This document shows positions 32,401 to 38,674 of a stretch of 64,000 nt of DNA, piece after piece. The stretch covers positions 1,255,001 to 1,319,000 of the forward strand of contig NC_133184.1 in the NCBI RefSeq assembly GCF_049306965.1, given 5' to 3'. The notes under the pieces were generated by a model. It was given only the letters and a program-made list of their open reading frames with translations. It was not told where the DNA came from and did not search any database. How positions within the stretch are numbered: position 1 is the stretch's first letter; each line of letters begins with the position of its first letter. This stretch comes from Danio rerio. Lineage: Eukaryota > Chordata > Actinopteri > Cypriniformes > Danionidae. The position numbers were made by a program, and so were the translations under genes.

Positions 32401-34007
32401 TTTGCCATGATGACAGCACATAATATTAGACTAGATATTCTTCAAGACACTAGTGTTCAGCTTAAAGTGACATTTAAAGGCTTCACTAGAGTAATTTAAC
32501 TCAAATTAATAAGATATAAGTCAATTTGTTTTGTCAGGGGGGCTTTAACGCAGCATAGGGGCTCACTGAAGTAAGATTTGACTCTAAAGACGCCACTATA
32601 ATGCTGAATCTTCACACTAATCTTCTGTGTTGGTGTTTTTTAGCATCGAAGTGTCTTGTTTTTTACACATTTGCCCAAACAGGTCCCAGTGCCACCAATC
32701 TGATCATAGGGTCAATTGCCGGAGCCATCCTGGTGGCAGCTATAGTCCTGGGCGGGACGGGATGGGGGTTTAAGTAAGCACAATTCTGCATGTCTTTTTA
32801 CTCTTCATCAACCTGCAGCGCTCACTCATTACCATATGAGCTTCTGCTGCAGATTCACACATTCAAGATCATAAGTCTAAAACTCGTGTTACTTAAAAAT
32901 AACATTGAATTATTAGTACTAATTACATTTTTTAACTATGTATATAAATTATGTCCACAGATATGAGTTTCTTTCCTCTGTTAAACACAAAAAGAAGGTA
33001 TTTTGAAGACAGCTGGAAACCTGTAACCATTGACTTCCATTGTAGGAAAAAAATATTATTAAAGTCAATGGTTACAGGTTTTCAGCATTCTTCAGACAAA
33101 ACTCATACGGAAAACTGTTAATGGATATTTTTTACACTAAGTAAGTTACAATTATTATTATTATTGAGACTCTGTGGAGCTGAAACCAACCCAGACTCAT
33201 TCTGAATTACGTACCTCTATATACATTTCTGGAGAGCACCAAATATGTCCCAGGAGCTATATTTTTTTTACAGTTTTTGTTTTCGTGAAGCCACCAGAGG
33301 TCGCTGTGTACTCTCTTTTTTTTAGATTTCAAATTTCTCTCAGTAGTGTCAGTTGCTCCTGCTGTTCTCACGTAAATTCACTACAGACCGCTGTCGACAG
33401 ACTGACTGAACAACCGTCTGATCCCCCCACCCCACCCTCCCCTTTCCCAAACCCAACCGATAGTGTTTTCAAAAGCACCAATTGACCCGCCCACCCCTTC
33501 CCTAAACCCAACCGACAGTGTCAGAGTTCACCAACAGTTCTCACCCTGTTATTCACTTGTTTATTTTATTTTTTTGCTTCTGTTTTTGTCTTGTCTGCTT
33601 TCTGGAGCAGTTCTTTACTGGGTTCGAAACTCGTTATCACACCCAACTCTGCTCTGCCTCTCAAGTCTGCTGATGTAGGCTGCGAGCTACTGGGCAAACT
33701 GGTAACAGTGCTAAAGCCATCCATATTGAAGTAAGCGGTCAGCTGGTAAGCGAAAAACGGAACGGCGTTCCTTTTAAAGATGAAATGCAGCCATGCGTAG
33801 CTCTGGCTACATAATTCGCGATCTCCAGAAATGTATATAGGGCTACGTTTGCAGACTGAGCCTGTTGGCTGAAACTGAGTCTCAGATATGATGAGTATTA
33901 CTCTGAAAACATCAGCATTTACTAACAACATCTCATCTTTCCTTGTCTTCCAAACAATAAGGAATGTCAAACGGCGAGGATACGACCCGAATGCTTCTGC
34001 CATCTAG
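477..34007 (+). CDS. adam23: ADAM23 orthologue, 20 exons, 5' part outside the window
   Basis: This is a single-pass membrane glycoprotein of the catalytically inactive ADAM11/22/23 group, which acts at the neuronal surface as a receptor for LGI proteins and an integrin ligand rather than as a protease. The coding exons are 477-546, 4706-4752, 6764-6829, 7722-7790, 16629-16795, 18151-18235, 19759-19846, 19935-19986, 21357-21456, 22705-22776, 22897-22983, 23459-23539, 23641-23691, 24516-24579, 27721-27826, 29122-29241, 29808-29976, 32134-32245, 32683-32773 and 33962-34007. All have AG/GT borders and join in phase to 1743 bases (580 residues plus TAG). Domain order is prodomain end, RRRKKRA furin site, dead metalloprotease, disintegrin, cysteine-rich, EGF-like, TM helix and a 15-residue tail. 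Against the human protein as I remember it (about 832 residues), identity is high throughout, and the tail keeps the form K-N-V-K. About 250 N-terminal residues lie to the left. Fish have two paralogues (a and b); I cannot tell which this is. Confidence 0.96.
549..580. repeat. (CA)n microsatellite
   Basis: A run of alternating CA begins 2 bp after the donor of exon 477-546. Confidence 0.9.
645..1093 (-). mobile_element. MITE, CAGTTGAAGTCAGAATTATTAGCC family, partial
   Basis: The right end (AATTCTGACTCCAACTGG) and interior (GGTCAATATTATTGGCCCC, TTATACAATGACTTGCC) match a very common zebrafish nonautonomous DNA transposon. Other copies lie at 20070, 29395, 32265 and 49782. The left end is decayed. 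Confidence 0.7.
1360..2155. mobile_element. Decayed MITE-like sequence
   Basis: The interior contains GTGCCTTTAATGCTGGCCCG and the segment ends CATAGGTGCCCTTTAAAG, the same end seen at about 4165 (ACAGGTGCCCTTTAAG). I read it as a diverged member of that family; boundaries are approximate. Confidence 0.4.
2651..3418. mobile_element. MITE with CACTCTAAAAAAT ends
   Basis: The segment has inverted ends CACTCTAAAAAATA and TATTTTTTAGAGTG and an AT-rich noncoding interior. It is inserted in another repeat whose uninterrupted form is seen near 6020. CACTGTAAAAAA-type ends are common in fish MITEs. Confidence 0.7.
3640..3855. mobile_element. Tc1-like MITE with CAGTGTATCCGGAAAGTATT end
   Basis: The left end CAGTGTATCCGGAAAGTATT and a right end resembling its reverse complement (ATACTTTCCAGATG) bound about 210 bp. 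I recognise it as a deletion derivative of a Tc1-like fish element. It has no coding capacity. Confidence 0.6.
4303..4331. repeat. Short (TG)n run
   Basis: An alternating TG run lies in the intron ahead of exon 4706-4752. Confidence 0.85.
4495..4655. repeat. (TG)n microsatellite
   Basis: About 80 TG dinucleotides with one TTTTGT interruption near 4558. The run ends about 50 bp before the acceptor of exon 4706-4752, and TG-rich sequence continues up to the acceptor. Confidence 0.97.
4706..4752 (+). CDS. adam23: adam23 exon with furin cleavage site
   Basis: The 47-bp exon reads (G)[15 protein letters not shown] and ends in phase 0 at the donor GTAAGT. RKKR is a proprotein-convertase site that separates the prodomain from the mature ectodomain; human ADAM23 has WLKRRKRA at the same place. 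A (TG)n tract of about 200 bp precedes the acceptor. Confidence 0.92.
4922..5490. repeat. T-rich low-complexity tract
   Basis: Runs of TTTTGT, TTTTTT and TTTATTT fill about 570 bp. Phe/Leu-rich open frames here are a composition artefact. Confidence 0.9.
5498..5822 (+). mobile_element. DANA-type SINE
   Basis: The head GGTGACGCAGTGGCGCAGTA, the tRNA-like box GGTTCGAGCC, the body GTCAGTTGGCATTTCTGTGT and a GAATGAAT tail identify a zebrafish DANA SINE. It is full-length with small internal deletions. Confidence 0.9.
5835..6010. mobile_element. Decayed palindromic MITE (CAGGGATG family)
   Basis: Ends CAGGGATGAAAAC and GCCCATCCCTGA with TTTAGCTCCAACC inside. It is a diverged copy of the family at 28684-28882. 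Confidence 0.6.
6010..6375. mobile_element. Nonautonomous DNA element, second copy
   Basis: This repeats the sequence at 3420-4170, sharing GTGTCAGCATAGTGGCAGAT and ATGGAGAGATGGGCACTAGT and ending AGAGGGGTCCTTTAAA. Confidence 0.6.
6764..6829 (+). CDS. adam23: adam23 exon, start of metalloprotease domain
   Basis: The 66-bp phase-0 exon encodes [20 protein letters not shown] followed by NM. It matches the first beta strand of the reprolysin fold (human FEEMKYLELMIVNDH). The acceptor has a normal pyrimidine tract and the donor is GTGTGT. Confidence 0.95.
6950..7358. mobile_element. Palindromic element with CCCTGCTGAAAAATCCAGC ends
   Basis: Long terminal inverted arms begin CCCTGCTGAAAAATCCAGC and end GCTGGATTTTTCAGCAGGG. 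The interior repeats CCAGC/GCTGG motifs in both orientations. The ends match those of the giant palindrome at 38675-40002. Confidence 0.8.
7722..7790 (+). CDS. adam23: adam23 exon, metalloprotease domain
   Basis: The 69-bp phase-0 exon encodes 23 residues containing [12 protein letters not shown] (human [13 protein letters not shown]). The donor is GTGAGT. The following intron, about 8.8 kb, is the longest in the window and carries the large tandem repeat array. Confidence 0.95.
12824..12860. repeat. (GAA)n run inside the element terminus
   Basis: About eleven GAA/AAG triplets precede the terminal 50 bp of the second unit. The third unit has the same feature at about 15293-15325. Confidence 0.9.
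12866..13166 (+). repeat. Five tandem copies of the element's 3' terminus
   Basis: The roughly 50-bp terminus (GAGCAATTCCAATAGGGCC, then the hairpin GCACCGTTTCGGTGC, then TCGGTCCCTAA) is present five times. The copies are separated by AAT-type triplets, including an (AAT)n run at about 12972-13004. Confidence 0.92.
15788..16416. repeat. 28-bp minisatellite, block 1
   Basis: Tandem units of about 27-31 bp with the core GAGCGCCATCTGCTGTTAG and AACTAGCCTAGAG. They are imperfect, with frequent CG/CA and CTG/TTG changes. The block ends about 210 bp before exon 16629. Confidence 0.95.
16629..16795 (+). CDS. adam23: adam23 exon, metalloprotease domain
   Basis: The 167-bp exon starts in phase 0 and ends in phase 2. 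It contains [19 protein letters not shown] and [19 protein letters not shown], both nearly identical to human ADAM23. It sits in a short unique island between two blocks of the same minisatellite. Confidence 0.97.
16890..18070. repeat. 28-bp minisatellite, block 2
   Basis: The same unit as block 1 lies in the next intron. It starts about 95 bp after the donor at 16796 and ends about 80 bp before exon 18151. Its first 20 bp (AACAGCAGATGGTGCTAT) are in inverted orientation. Confidence 0.95.
18151..18235 (+). CDS. adam23: adam23 exon, metalloprotease domain
   Basis: The 85-bp exon encodes [20 protein letters not shown] and then SHGVGVIE. The (S)NVT sequon is a possible N-glycosylation site. The exon lies between the second and third minisatellite blocks. 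Confidence 0.96.
18417..18735 (+). mobile_element. DANA-type SINE, diverged
   Basis: TCACAGCAAGAGGGTCGCTG, TTCTGTGTGGAGTTTGCAGG and GCGGTTCATTCCGCTGTGG match the DANA body. The head is diverged. Confidence 0.85.
18760..19633. repeat. 28-bp minisatellite, block 3
   Basis: The same unit family is here in a more homogeneous form, with alternating GCGCCATCTGATG and GCGACGTCTGCTG variants that suggest higher-order duplication. It sits in the third consecutive intron and ends about 125 bp before exon 19759. Confidence 0.95.
19691..19756. repeat. (GT)n microsatellite forming a splice acceptor
   Basis: About 32 GT dinucleotides run directly into the GCAG acceptor of exon 19759-19846, so no pyrimidine tract is present. 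Confidence 0.97.
19759..19846 (+). CDS. adam23: adam23 exon with degenerate zinc-site helix
   Basis: The 88-bp exon encodes the position of the active-site helix. It reads [12 protein letters not shown] where active ADAMs have HExxHxxGxxHD, so all three zinc-binding histidines and the catalytic glutamate are replaced. The human protein has the same [11 protein letters not shown]. The protein is therefore not a protease. The acceptor is (GT)n followed directly by GCAG. Confidence 0.97.
19935..19986 (+). CDS. adam23: adam23 exon, metalloprotease domain
   Basis: The 52-bp exon gives (K)[17 protein letters not shown], matching human CDCTESWGGCIMEETG. It is in phase 1 at its start and phase 2 at its end. 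It lies only 88 bp after the previous exon. Confidence 0.95.
20070..20457 (+). mobile_element. MITE, CAGTTGAAGTCAG family
   Basis: Ends CAGTTGAAGTCAG and TTGACTTCAACT with CTAATAACTGATTTATTTTC inside bound a nearly complete copy of the family at 645-1093. Confidence 0.8.
20480..21195. repeat. T-rich low-complexity tract
   Basis: TTTATTTATT and TTTTTGTCC motifs repeat for about 700 bp. Long Phe/Ile-rich open frames are composition artefacts. Confidence 0.9.
21196..21300. mobile_element. Repeat fragment shared with 2530-2650
   Basis: It shares AAGTTTGAGCT, GGCACACTGAT and CTGAAACTGACCCTTTTAGG with 2560-2640. Confidence 0.55.
21357..21456 (+). CDS. adam23: adam23 exon, end of metalloprotease domain
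   Basis: The 100-bp exon encodes [20 protein letters not shown] and then LFNKPSK, equivalent to human FSKCSILEYRDFLQRGGGAC. The donor GTCAGA is weaker than consensus. Confidence 0.96.
21457..22704. other. Intron, nothing recognised
   Basis: This 1.25-kb adam23 intron holds a short direct repeat (AAGTTGGTTGAATGACTGTT at about 21822 and 21892, each followed by ATATCTAGCCCA) and otherwise AT-rich sequence without visible structure. Confidence 0.5.
22705..22776 (+). CDS. adam23: adam23 exon, start of disintegrin domain
   Basis: The 72-bp phase-0 exon reads [20 protein letters not shown] and then GPRD. This is the canonical opening of the disintegrin domain, and human ADAM23 is nearly identical. 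Confidence 0.97.
22897..22983 (+). CDS. adam23: adam23 exon, disintegrin domain
   Basis: The 87-bp phase-0 exon reads [19 protein letters not shown] and then NNTCL. NNT is a possible glycosylation sequon. The acceptor is preceded by a TG-rich tract rather than a pyrimidine tract. Confidence 0.97.
23088..23216. mobile_element. Remnant of the CAGTTGAAGTCAG MITE family
   Basis: CAAATATTAGAGAAAATACT and GACTTCAACTGTA are the end parts of the family. The interior is missing. Confidence 0.5.
23388..23445. repeat. (GT)n microsatellite near a splice acceptor
   Basis: About 29 GT units end 13 bp before exon 23459-23539. Confidence 0.95.
23459..23539 (+). CDS. adam23: adam23 exon, integrin-binding loop
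   Basis: The 81-bp phase-0 exon contains the disintegrin loop [13 protein letters not shown] (human AVNECDITEYCTG), the region known to contact alpha-v-beta-3 integrin in the human protein. It is preceded by a (GT)n tract with a short CTCTG stretch before the acceptor. Confidence 0.96.
23641..23691 (+). CDS. adam23: adam23 exon, disintegrin/cysteine-rich junction
   Basis: The 51-bp phase-0 exon encodes [17 protein letters not shown], almost identical to human [17 protein letters not shown]. The acceptor is TG-rich (GTGTGTGCAG). Confidence 0.97.
23737..24420. mobile_element. MITE with AAAGGAACACTCC ends
   Basis: Inverted ends AAAGGAACACTCCGCTTTT and CAGTGTTTCTTTAAAG are each followed inward by GGAAATAGGCTC or its complement. 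Two inverted inner blocks (GAGATCAGCTGAATGG, CTAAGCTAAAAGTGCTCC) make it largely palindromic. Confidence 0.8.
24516..24579 (+). CDS. adam23: adam23 exon, cysteine-rich domain
   Basis: The 64-bp exon encodes [20 protein letters not shown] and ends in phase 1. The donor GTGAGT is followed within about 10 bp by a 21-bp minisatellite that fills the intron. The reading frame continues through that intron for about 740 codons. Confidence 0.97.
24590..27462. repeat. 21-bp minisatellite, about 135 units
   Basis: The unit core is TTCATCAGTTCTTGTG with a variable TTCAT, TTCAG, TTTATA or TTCAC lead. It begins about 10 bp after the donor of exon 24516-24579 and fills most of the intron. Because 21 is a multiple of three, long frames stay open on both strands ([14 protein letters not shown] and, on minus, NTRTDEM heptads). 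Scattered 20-bp units (TCAGTCCTGTG) between about 26370 and 26780 shift the frames. Confidence 0.98.
27721..27826 (+). CDS. adam23: adam23 exon, cysteine-rich domain
   Basis: The 106-bp exon contains [20 protein letters not shown] and DKWTQCSK. Its last codon is split; with the next exon it becomes His, as in human CSKHDVFCG. The upstream intron ends in a normal pyrimidine tract after the minisatellite. Confidence 0.97.
27907..28348. mobile_element. MITE with CACTGTTAAAA ends
   Basis: Ends CACTGTTAAAACATC and GATATTTTTAACAGTG are inverted. The 442-bp interior is AT-rich and noncoding. Confidence 0.7.
28684..28882. mobile_element. Palindromic MITE, CAGGGATGCCCAAATTCGG
   Basis: Inverted ends CAGGGATGCCCAAATTCGG and CCGAGTTTGGACAACCCTGG enclose GGCCGGTGTCCTG/CAGGACACCGGCC arms. 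It is a common zebrafish nonautonomous element, about 200 bp, and looks complete. Confidence 0.85.
29122..29241 (+). CDS. adam23: adam23 exon, cysteine-rich domain
   Basis: The 120-bp exon contains [19 protein letters not shown] and [10 protein letters not shown]. It aligns with human [11 protein letters not shown] and YHQGRVIDC without a gap. Confidence 0.96.
29395..29783 (-). mobile_element. MITE, CAGTTGAAGTCAG family, partial
   Basis: AATTCTGACTTCAACTGTAT at the right end and CTTCTGGAGAAAGTCTTATT inside match the family. It ends about 25 bp before exon 29808. Confidence 0.75.
29808..29976 (+). CDS. adam23: adam23 exon, cysteine-rich domain
   Basis: The 169-bp exon contains [20 protein letters not shown] and [19 protein letters not shown]. 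This is the part most similar to human across the gene. NLS is a possible glycosylation sequon. Confidence 0.97.
30130..30607. mobile_element. Deleted Tc1/mariner copy with CACTCACTGGCCACTTTATT ends
   Basis: Ends CACTCACTGGCCACTTTATT and its reverse complement are flanked by TA. The interior keeps transposase relics (CTCAAATGGCCTCC, GGGAGATTTGCATCATGGAT) shared with the copy at 56500-57230, but most of the gene is deleted. Confidence 0.85.
30608..31119. other. Intron sequence, nothing recognised
   Basis: About 500 bp of AT-rich intron with no repeat, exon or hairpin that I can identify. Confidence 0.4.
31125..32092. mobile_element. MITE with CAGTTAGGTCCATAAATATT ends, interrupted
   Basis: The left end CAGTTAGGTCCATAAATATT and the right end ATATTTATGGGCCTCGCTGTG are inverted, and AAGTGGGAGGCACATATGC appears in both arms. 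A hAT-type MITE sits in its centre. Confidence 0.85.
31411..31835. mobile_element. hAT-type MITE with perfect 8-bp target duplication
   Basis: Perfect 14-bp inverted ends CAGGGGCGGACTGG and CCAGTCCGCCCCTG are flanked on both sides by GATGCATG (31403-31410, 31836-31843). The 425-bp interior is noncoding. An 8-bp duplication plus CAG ends is the hAT signature. Confidence 0.93.
32134..32245 (+). CDS. adam23: adam23 exon, EGF-like domain
   Basis: The 112-bp phase-0 exon encodes [19 protein letters not shown], an EGF-like module with the CxCxxxxxGxxC spacing, followed by an acidic juxtamembrane linker ending DEGPK (human KDEGPKG). Confidence 0.97.
32265..32505 (+). mobile_element. MITE, CAGTTGAAGTCAG family, partial
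   Basis: GAAGTCAGAGATATTAGCCCC and CAGCTTAAAGTGACATTTAA match the left half of the family. It begins just downstream of the exon 32134-32245 donor. Confidence 0.75.
32683..32773 (+). CDS. adam23: adam23 exon, transmembrane helix
   Basis: The 91-bp exon encodes [20 protein letters not shown] and [10 protein letters not shown]. This is identical to the human ADAM23 membrane segment as I recall it, and it anchors the protein at the cell surface. Confidence 0.98.
32990..33110. repeat. Short palindrome
   Basis: AACCTGTAACCATTGACTTC and its reverse complement AGTCAATGGTTACAGGTT form a hairpin about 95 bp long. The same motif lies in the MITE at 38037-38277. Confidence 0.8.
33186..33872. mobile_element. 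MITE with ATATACATTTCTGGAG arms
   Basis: Inverted arms CTATATACATTTCTGGAG (33217 onward) and CTCCAGAAATGTATATAGG (near 33823) bound the element, with CCAAC/GTTGG edges. It ends about 90 bp before the last coding exon of adam23. Confidence 0.7.
33962..34007 (+). CDS. adam23: adam23 last coding exon, cytoplasmic tail
   Basis: The 46-bp coding part completes the split Lys codon and reads [14 protein letters not shown] before TAG at 34005-34007. Human ADAM23 ends NVKKRRFDPTQQGPI, so length and basic character agree. The acceptor is AATAAG with a pyrimidine-rich run (TTTCCTTGTCTTCC) some 10-20 bp upstream. Alternative C-terminal exons cannot be excluded. Confidence 0.88.
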
Positions 34008-34285
34008 TGGACTGAGGGAACACTCCGATCTCCAGAGCTTCTGTTGGGTTGCTGTTTTTGCTATACTTGAAAACATCACATGTAATAAGGAATAATTCAG
34101 CCAACAGTACCTTGGTTATGTAGCTCCGCCCACTTTTTATAAGCTCCACCTTTAATTATTTACCAGTCAGCCAATTGGGCTTCACAATAGCCAGGCTTTA
34201 GCACTTGTTGGAAGGATTTGCATGGCTACTGCACATATTCTGCAGAATATAGCGCTAGAAATAAACTTTGAAGACAGCAATAATG
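34008..34285 (+). other. adam23: Possible adam23 3' UTR
   Basis: An AATAAA hexamer at 34259-34264 follows the stop by about 250 bp and could be a poly(A) signal. No other support is visible. A transposon-type end (CACTGTAAAAAG) starts at about 34310. Confidence 0.35.
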
Positions 34286-34833
34286 TTGCCAACATCATCT
34301 CAGACCCCTACACTGTAAAAAGCGATTATTTATTTTACGTAACGTGAGCAAACCCGTTGTTTTAAAACGCGTTAAGTTGACTTTTTACTTAAAAAATTAG
34401 TAAACCCATCATAACTTAGAACCTATTAAGTAGATTTAACTTATTTTTTATAATCATGAACTATACACATATAAGAGGTTGGACAGTGGAACTGAAACGA
34501 CTGGTTTTAGATCACAATAATTCATCAGTAGGGTGTAGGGGCTCATTTTGTAGCAAATACAGCATCAGTTGGTCTTGGGAATGGCAGATAGCAGTCCTGC
34601 ACAGCGGCCAGAGGGTTTTTTGCAGAGTAAAAGTGTGTGATACTGGTTGGAGGAAAACCTTATCCTGACTTGCTCCTCCAAAATACGCCACAGTGGCTCA
34701 ATAATGTTTAGATCTGGGTACTGTGCAGGCCATGGGAGATGTTCAACTTCACTTTCATGTTCTTTAAACACTCTATCACCAGTCCTGCTGTGTGTATTTG
34801 TGCATTATCATCCTGATACACGCCACCGCCTTC

Positions 34834-35962
34834 AAGGCCCGTTCACACCGGGACGATTTTTGCTTGTGTTTTTCGTCAACGTTCAATGCCTCGTAACTAA
34901 ACAAAGGACACTAATGTGATCATGCACCAACGCGCAACACGCCAGGCGTGACATTTTTAAAGAAATGCCTTATGCTTGTTTTTTGTTTTGTTCTAACGCG
35001 CCACGTCAACAACTTCTCCACCAATCAGATAGCCACTTTTGTTCATGTGCCCGGAGCTGCTGAAGTAACAGTAAACACCACTTGGAGGCGCTCAAGCGCA
35101 AAACAGTTGAGGTGATTCCAGTTTCACTCTAATTCAATGAAGAAGATAATGCACCAATAAAACTGTATAGCTGCGTCCCAAATGGCACACTATACACTAT
35201 GCACTCATGCACTCATGCACTTATGCACTTACACACTCAACAGGATAGTACATGTATGTAGTGTCGTCCCAAATGCCACACTAATGTTTTTTTACTAAGT
35301 GCAAATTCAAACCGTTTCCCTGATGACGTTTGACGGTCGCCAAATCAGTGAAATAAACGACCGAATTATCAAATAATACCTGCCATGAGTGTTGCCGCAT
35401 TCACCATCGGGAGGCGCTATAATCACTCTCGTAGGAGAATTTTGCTTTCACCATCTAAAATAAATAAAGTTATTCAACATGTGCGTCCGATAGCTCCGCC
35501 CCTTCCGCTACGTAAGCAAACCTGCGGTCGTTGAGTGTGTGAAGTGTCCATCGTTACACACTTCACTTTAGCGGCTGAATGAGTGCATCATCCGGGTAAT
35601 TAAAGTGCACTTATTATTGTTAGAGTTTTCAGTGTGAACACACTACTTACACTATTTATGCTACAAAATGGCGTAGAATAGTGCATAAGTATGCGATTTG
35701 GGACACAGCTTATGATAACCGCAACTACAATAACGGCAGTAGGAGTGGAGAGTGTCAAATATGATTTGATAGCGAGTTTCATTTCACTTCTCTTTCATGA
35801 CTTGCAAGTTCATTAAAGGCTCTCTAACATCAGGTTCTGATTTCGCTTGTTCACTCTGCTCAACGCCAATGAAAATCTCCTGGGTTTGAACGCTGAAAAA
35901 CATCTCAAAACATGGTACCGATAAACATGAGCGAAAATCGTCCCGGTGTGTATGAGCCTTCA
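34834..35962. mobile_element. MITE with AGGCCCGTTCACACCGGG ends, itself interrupted
   Basis: Inverted ends GTTCACACCGGGACGATTTT and AAAATCGTCCCGGTGTGTAT enclose about 1.1 kb. A possible short target duplication TTCA/TCA flanks it. Another MITE lies inside. Confidence 0.85.
35166..35714. mobile_element. MITE with AGCTGCGTCCCAAATGGC ends
   Basis: Ends AGCTGCGTCCCAAATGGCAC and ATGCGATTTGGGACACAGCT are inverted. Inside are repeats of CACTATACACTATGCACTC type. It is the innermost of the nested set. Confidence 0.85.
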
Positions 35963-36081
35963 GGATATAATGTTTGACCCATTGGGTTACATGGTCCTCT
36001 AGAATTGTTGGGTAGTCCTTGGCAGTGGCCCACCCAGATAGCAAAGAATTCTGGCTCAGATTTGGCATAAATCTGGCACAG

Positions 36082-37398
36082 CAGGGCCCGGTTTTTCAAA
36101 AGGTTTAATCCGGATCAGATTGATCCGGATTTAGTAATTCTGTTTTTGCGATTCGTGATCACGTAATCCAGCTTACTTTTTGAGCCAGTTTTTCAAAGCA
36201 ACATCGGATTGGATCAATCTGATCCGAATAGAAACTTTTCAGGATCACTAAATCTGGATAACCAGTGCTCAAACAGGATAGGAAATCACAATGTAGAACT
36301 ATAGATATGTAAAGAGTAGATTAGCCAGCTTGTGGTCAATATATCTTTATTTTTATTTGAAATGAAAACTAAGAAAATGTAATAATTATTAAAATAATAA
36401 TAATAATAAATAATAAAAACAAGAAAAAGCCCACCCCATCCTCTTCCAGCAGTCCGCTCATCTGAGACCTACAACACTGCACATTGAGGATATTTATAAT
36501 AAGTTTCAAATATAAATGTAAATAAAAAAAGACTTAATGTCAAAACTCCACAATAATTTCAGACTTCCTCATCTGATGTGGAGAGAGCAGCTTGTCTGTG
36601 TGTATCCTTTAGGAGGCGGATCTGAAGTCTGGCCTTGGTTTGCTGCAGTTTGGTTAGAGTCAGTTGTTCCTCTGCCAGATGAAGCTGTGCTTCTGCCCTT
36701 TCAGTCTCTTTTTGCAATTGTTGAAAGAGATTTCAAAAATCAGTCATTGCCAATCTTTACATTTTTTTTGTTATTCTGTAATCATTGCATGCATCACTAA
36801 TAAATATTCTAAAAACAAAAATATTTTCAATTGTGATGAATATATATATCAATTAGTGACAGAATAAAATGGATTGTTTTTGGTCTGTTTTGACAGCTGT
36901 TTGGGGGATTATTTTATGAGGCCAAACTCTTTCTACGTTGCTGTAGGCCTATACTGAAAGGCTGAATACGTTAAAGCCTATAATCACTATAGCCTGACGG
37001 ATGAACAAATAAAATTAAAACCTTATGAATAAATAGTATATCTTGTAAGATATTGTATGATCCAAAAATAGTATTATTTAATAAATTTAGTATTAAAAAT
37101 AGTATTATTTAATGAAAATTAAGTTTTCATTACATTTTGGGCATGAAATCCATGTTAAATCCACCCTTCTGATGGGATCAGTTTAATCCAGGTTTTTTGG
37201 ATCAAAGTGATCCGGATCCTACAAAAAAGGTCTGAAAAACTCAAACTAAAGGTTTGATCCGGATCAAAACCAAGATTGGATTACGTGATCTAATCCGATT
37301 AGGTAATCCGTTTTTTCTTTTGAAAAACCCATTTTCAAGATTTGATCCAATCCCTTATCCAAAATCCTAGTGGATTACTTTTGAAAAACCGGGCCCTG
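36082..37398. mobile_element. 1.3-kb MITE with perfect 21-bp ends
   Basis: The ends CAGGGCCCGGTTTTTCAAAA(G) and its exact reverse complement are 21 bp long. Inside each end are repeated TAATCCGGATCA/GATCCGGAT motifs. No credible transposase is visible, and the short open frame near 36537-36800 shows no recognisable domain. Confidence 0.85.
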
Positions 37399-38036
37399 AT
37401 GTTCATTTACTTGTACATTTTTAAGGCAAATGGTTTACTCTCTATTCTTTTGGTAAAATTAACTAGCCATTTTTAAAGCAACAGGTTTGCTCTTTTATTT
37501 TCAAGTAAAATAAATTTAAAAAAAGTCAACTAATATTTTTTACAGTATACTTTCTTCATTATTTGTTTATTATTATTATTTTTTGTCTTAGACCAACCAG
37601 TTGTCGAATTATGGATTGAAATTTTCCTATAAAAACAGTAAAAGGCATCTATAATAATAATAATGTACGGTATTACAAATCGCCATGGTAAAATATACAT
37701 TGGAATATTTAGTATGTCTATAAACAAATGCAGTTTTTGTTGAAACTCATGTAAACCCTCTTTAATGTTAAATAAAACACATAATCAGTGTCTGAGATTA
37801 TCATATTTTCTATGTTTTGCACCAAAATCTGCCTCAGAATGGAACTGCAGTTTTAGCGTTTCGTTTTTGTTCACTCATGACTTCAATTTATTAAGTTGTT
37901 GAAACCATTCATTAATTGTTATGCATAATATCTTGTTTCTGCAGATGAAGTGCTGGCCTCAATACAAAATAACTCAGACAATAATGTTAGGGTGCATAAT
38001 ACTAGAAGTTTCTTGTCTGGGTGATGTACATACGTT

Positions 38037-38277
38037 AAAGGGATAGTTCACTCAAAAATTGTGTGAACTATTTTTGAGTGAAGTGGCTCCAAGAAGATAT
38101 TGTGAAGAATGCTGAAAACCTGTATTATTGAATTCCATAGAAGTCAAAACAAATACTATAGAAGTCAATGGTTACAGGTTTTCAGCATGTTTCAAAATAT
38201 CTTCTGTTTGTGTTCAAGCTTTGAATGAGTACATGATGACAGAACTGTCATTTTTGGGGGGAACTATCCCTTTAAAG
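38037..38277. mobile_element. MITE with AAAGGGATAGTTCACTCAAA end
   Basis: Ends AAAGGGATAGTTCAC and GAACTATCCCTTTAAAG are inverted. The interior has GAAGTCAATGGTTACAGGTT. This is a very common fish MITE type. Confidence 0.85.
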
Positions 38278-38674
38278 CTGAATTGTAATATGATTTTCCT
38301 CATTGTGCCAATGTTTTAATGGTTGATTTATAAAGAGTGTTTAGTTTTTTTTTTTTTATTCTTTCTTTTTGTTGTTGTTCATGACTGATCTGATCTATTT
38401 CTGTATGTTTATCTGTGTATTCTGCTATCTGTCAGTCAGTGTTTCTCTCTGATATAGGGCTGTGCAGCTGGCCGTAAGTGAACACATGTATTGATGCTGT
38501 ACGTCACCGTCCACTTTTAATGAGGAGGTGACTCAAAGCCAAAGATCTATGATTAAAATTGTACGCTTCTGGAGGATTCAAACACAGCACTTTACTGAGA
38601 TGTTGTTTCCCTTGCTGGGGGAGATCGAGGTAGTATAGAGTAACTGATCATATGAAATACATGCAATAACCCTG

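Larger units (their letters stand above)
34470..36081 (-). mobile_element. Tc1/mariner relic with transposase fragment, interrupted
   Basis: On the minus strand, 34771-34565 encodes WPAQYPDLNIIEPLWRILEE, the conserved C-terminal part of Tc1/mariner transposases that contains the last catalytic acidic residue. The flanking part at about 35965-36075 continues the same gene (CCATTGGGTTACATGGTCC). An 1.1-kb element interrupts it. It is a dead fragment without an N-terminal domain. Confidence 0.8.
34310..37550. mobile_element. Outer MITE split by later insertions
   Basis: The left part (CACTGTAAAAAGCGATTATT, 34310-34460) and right part (about 37400-37550, ending ATTTTTTACAGT) look like two halves of one CACTGTAAAAA-type element. 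About 2.9 kb of other transposons separate them. The pairing is inferred from end motifs and the shared AAACCCGTT/AACAGGTTT-type interior. Confidence 0.5.

Noticed and set aside
34565-34771. Host gene with WPAQYPDLN motif
   Set aside because: The motif is the conserved end of Tc1/mariner transposase. The fragment has no N-terminal part and is split by another element.
36537-36800. 87-codon plus-strand frame inside the 1.3-kb MITE
   Set aside because: No recognisable domain or splice context; it is short enough to occur by chance.
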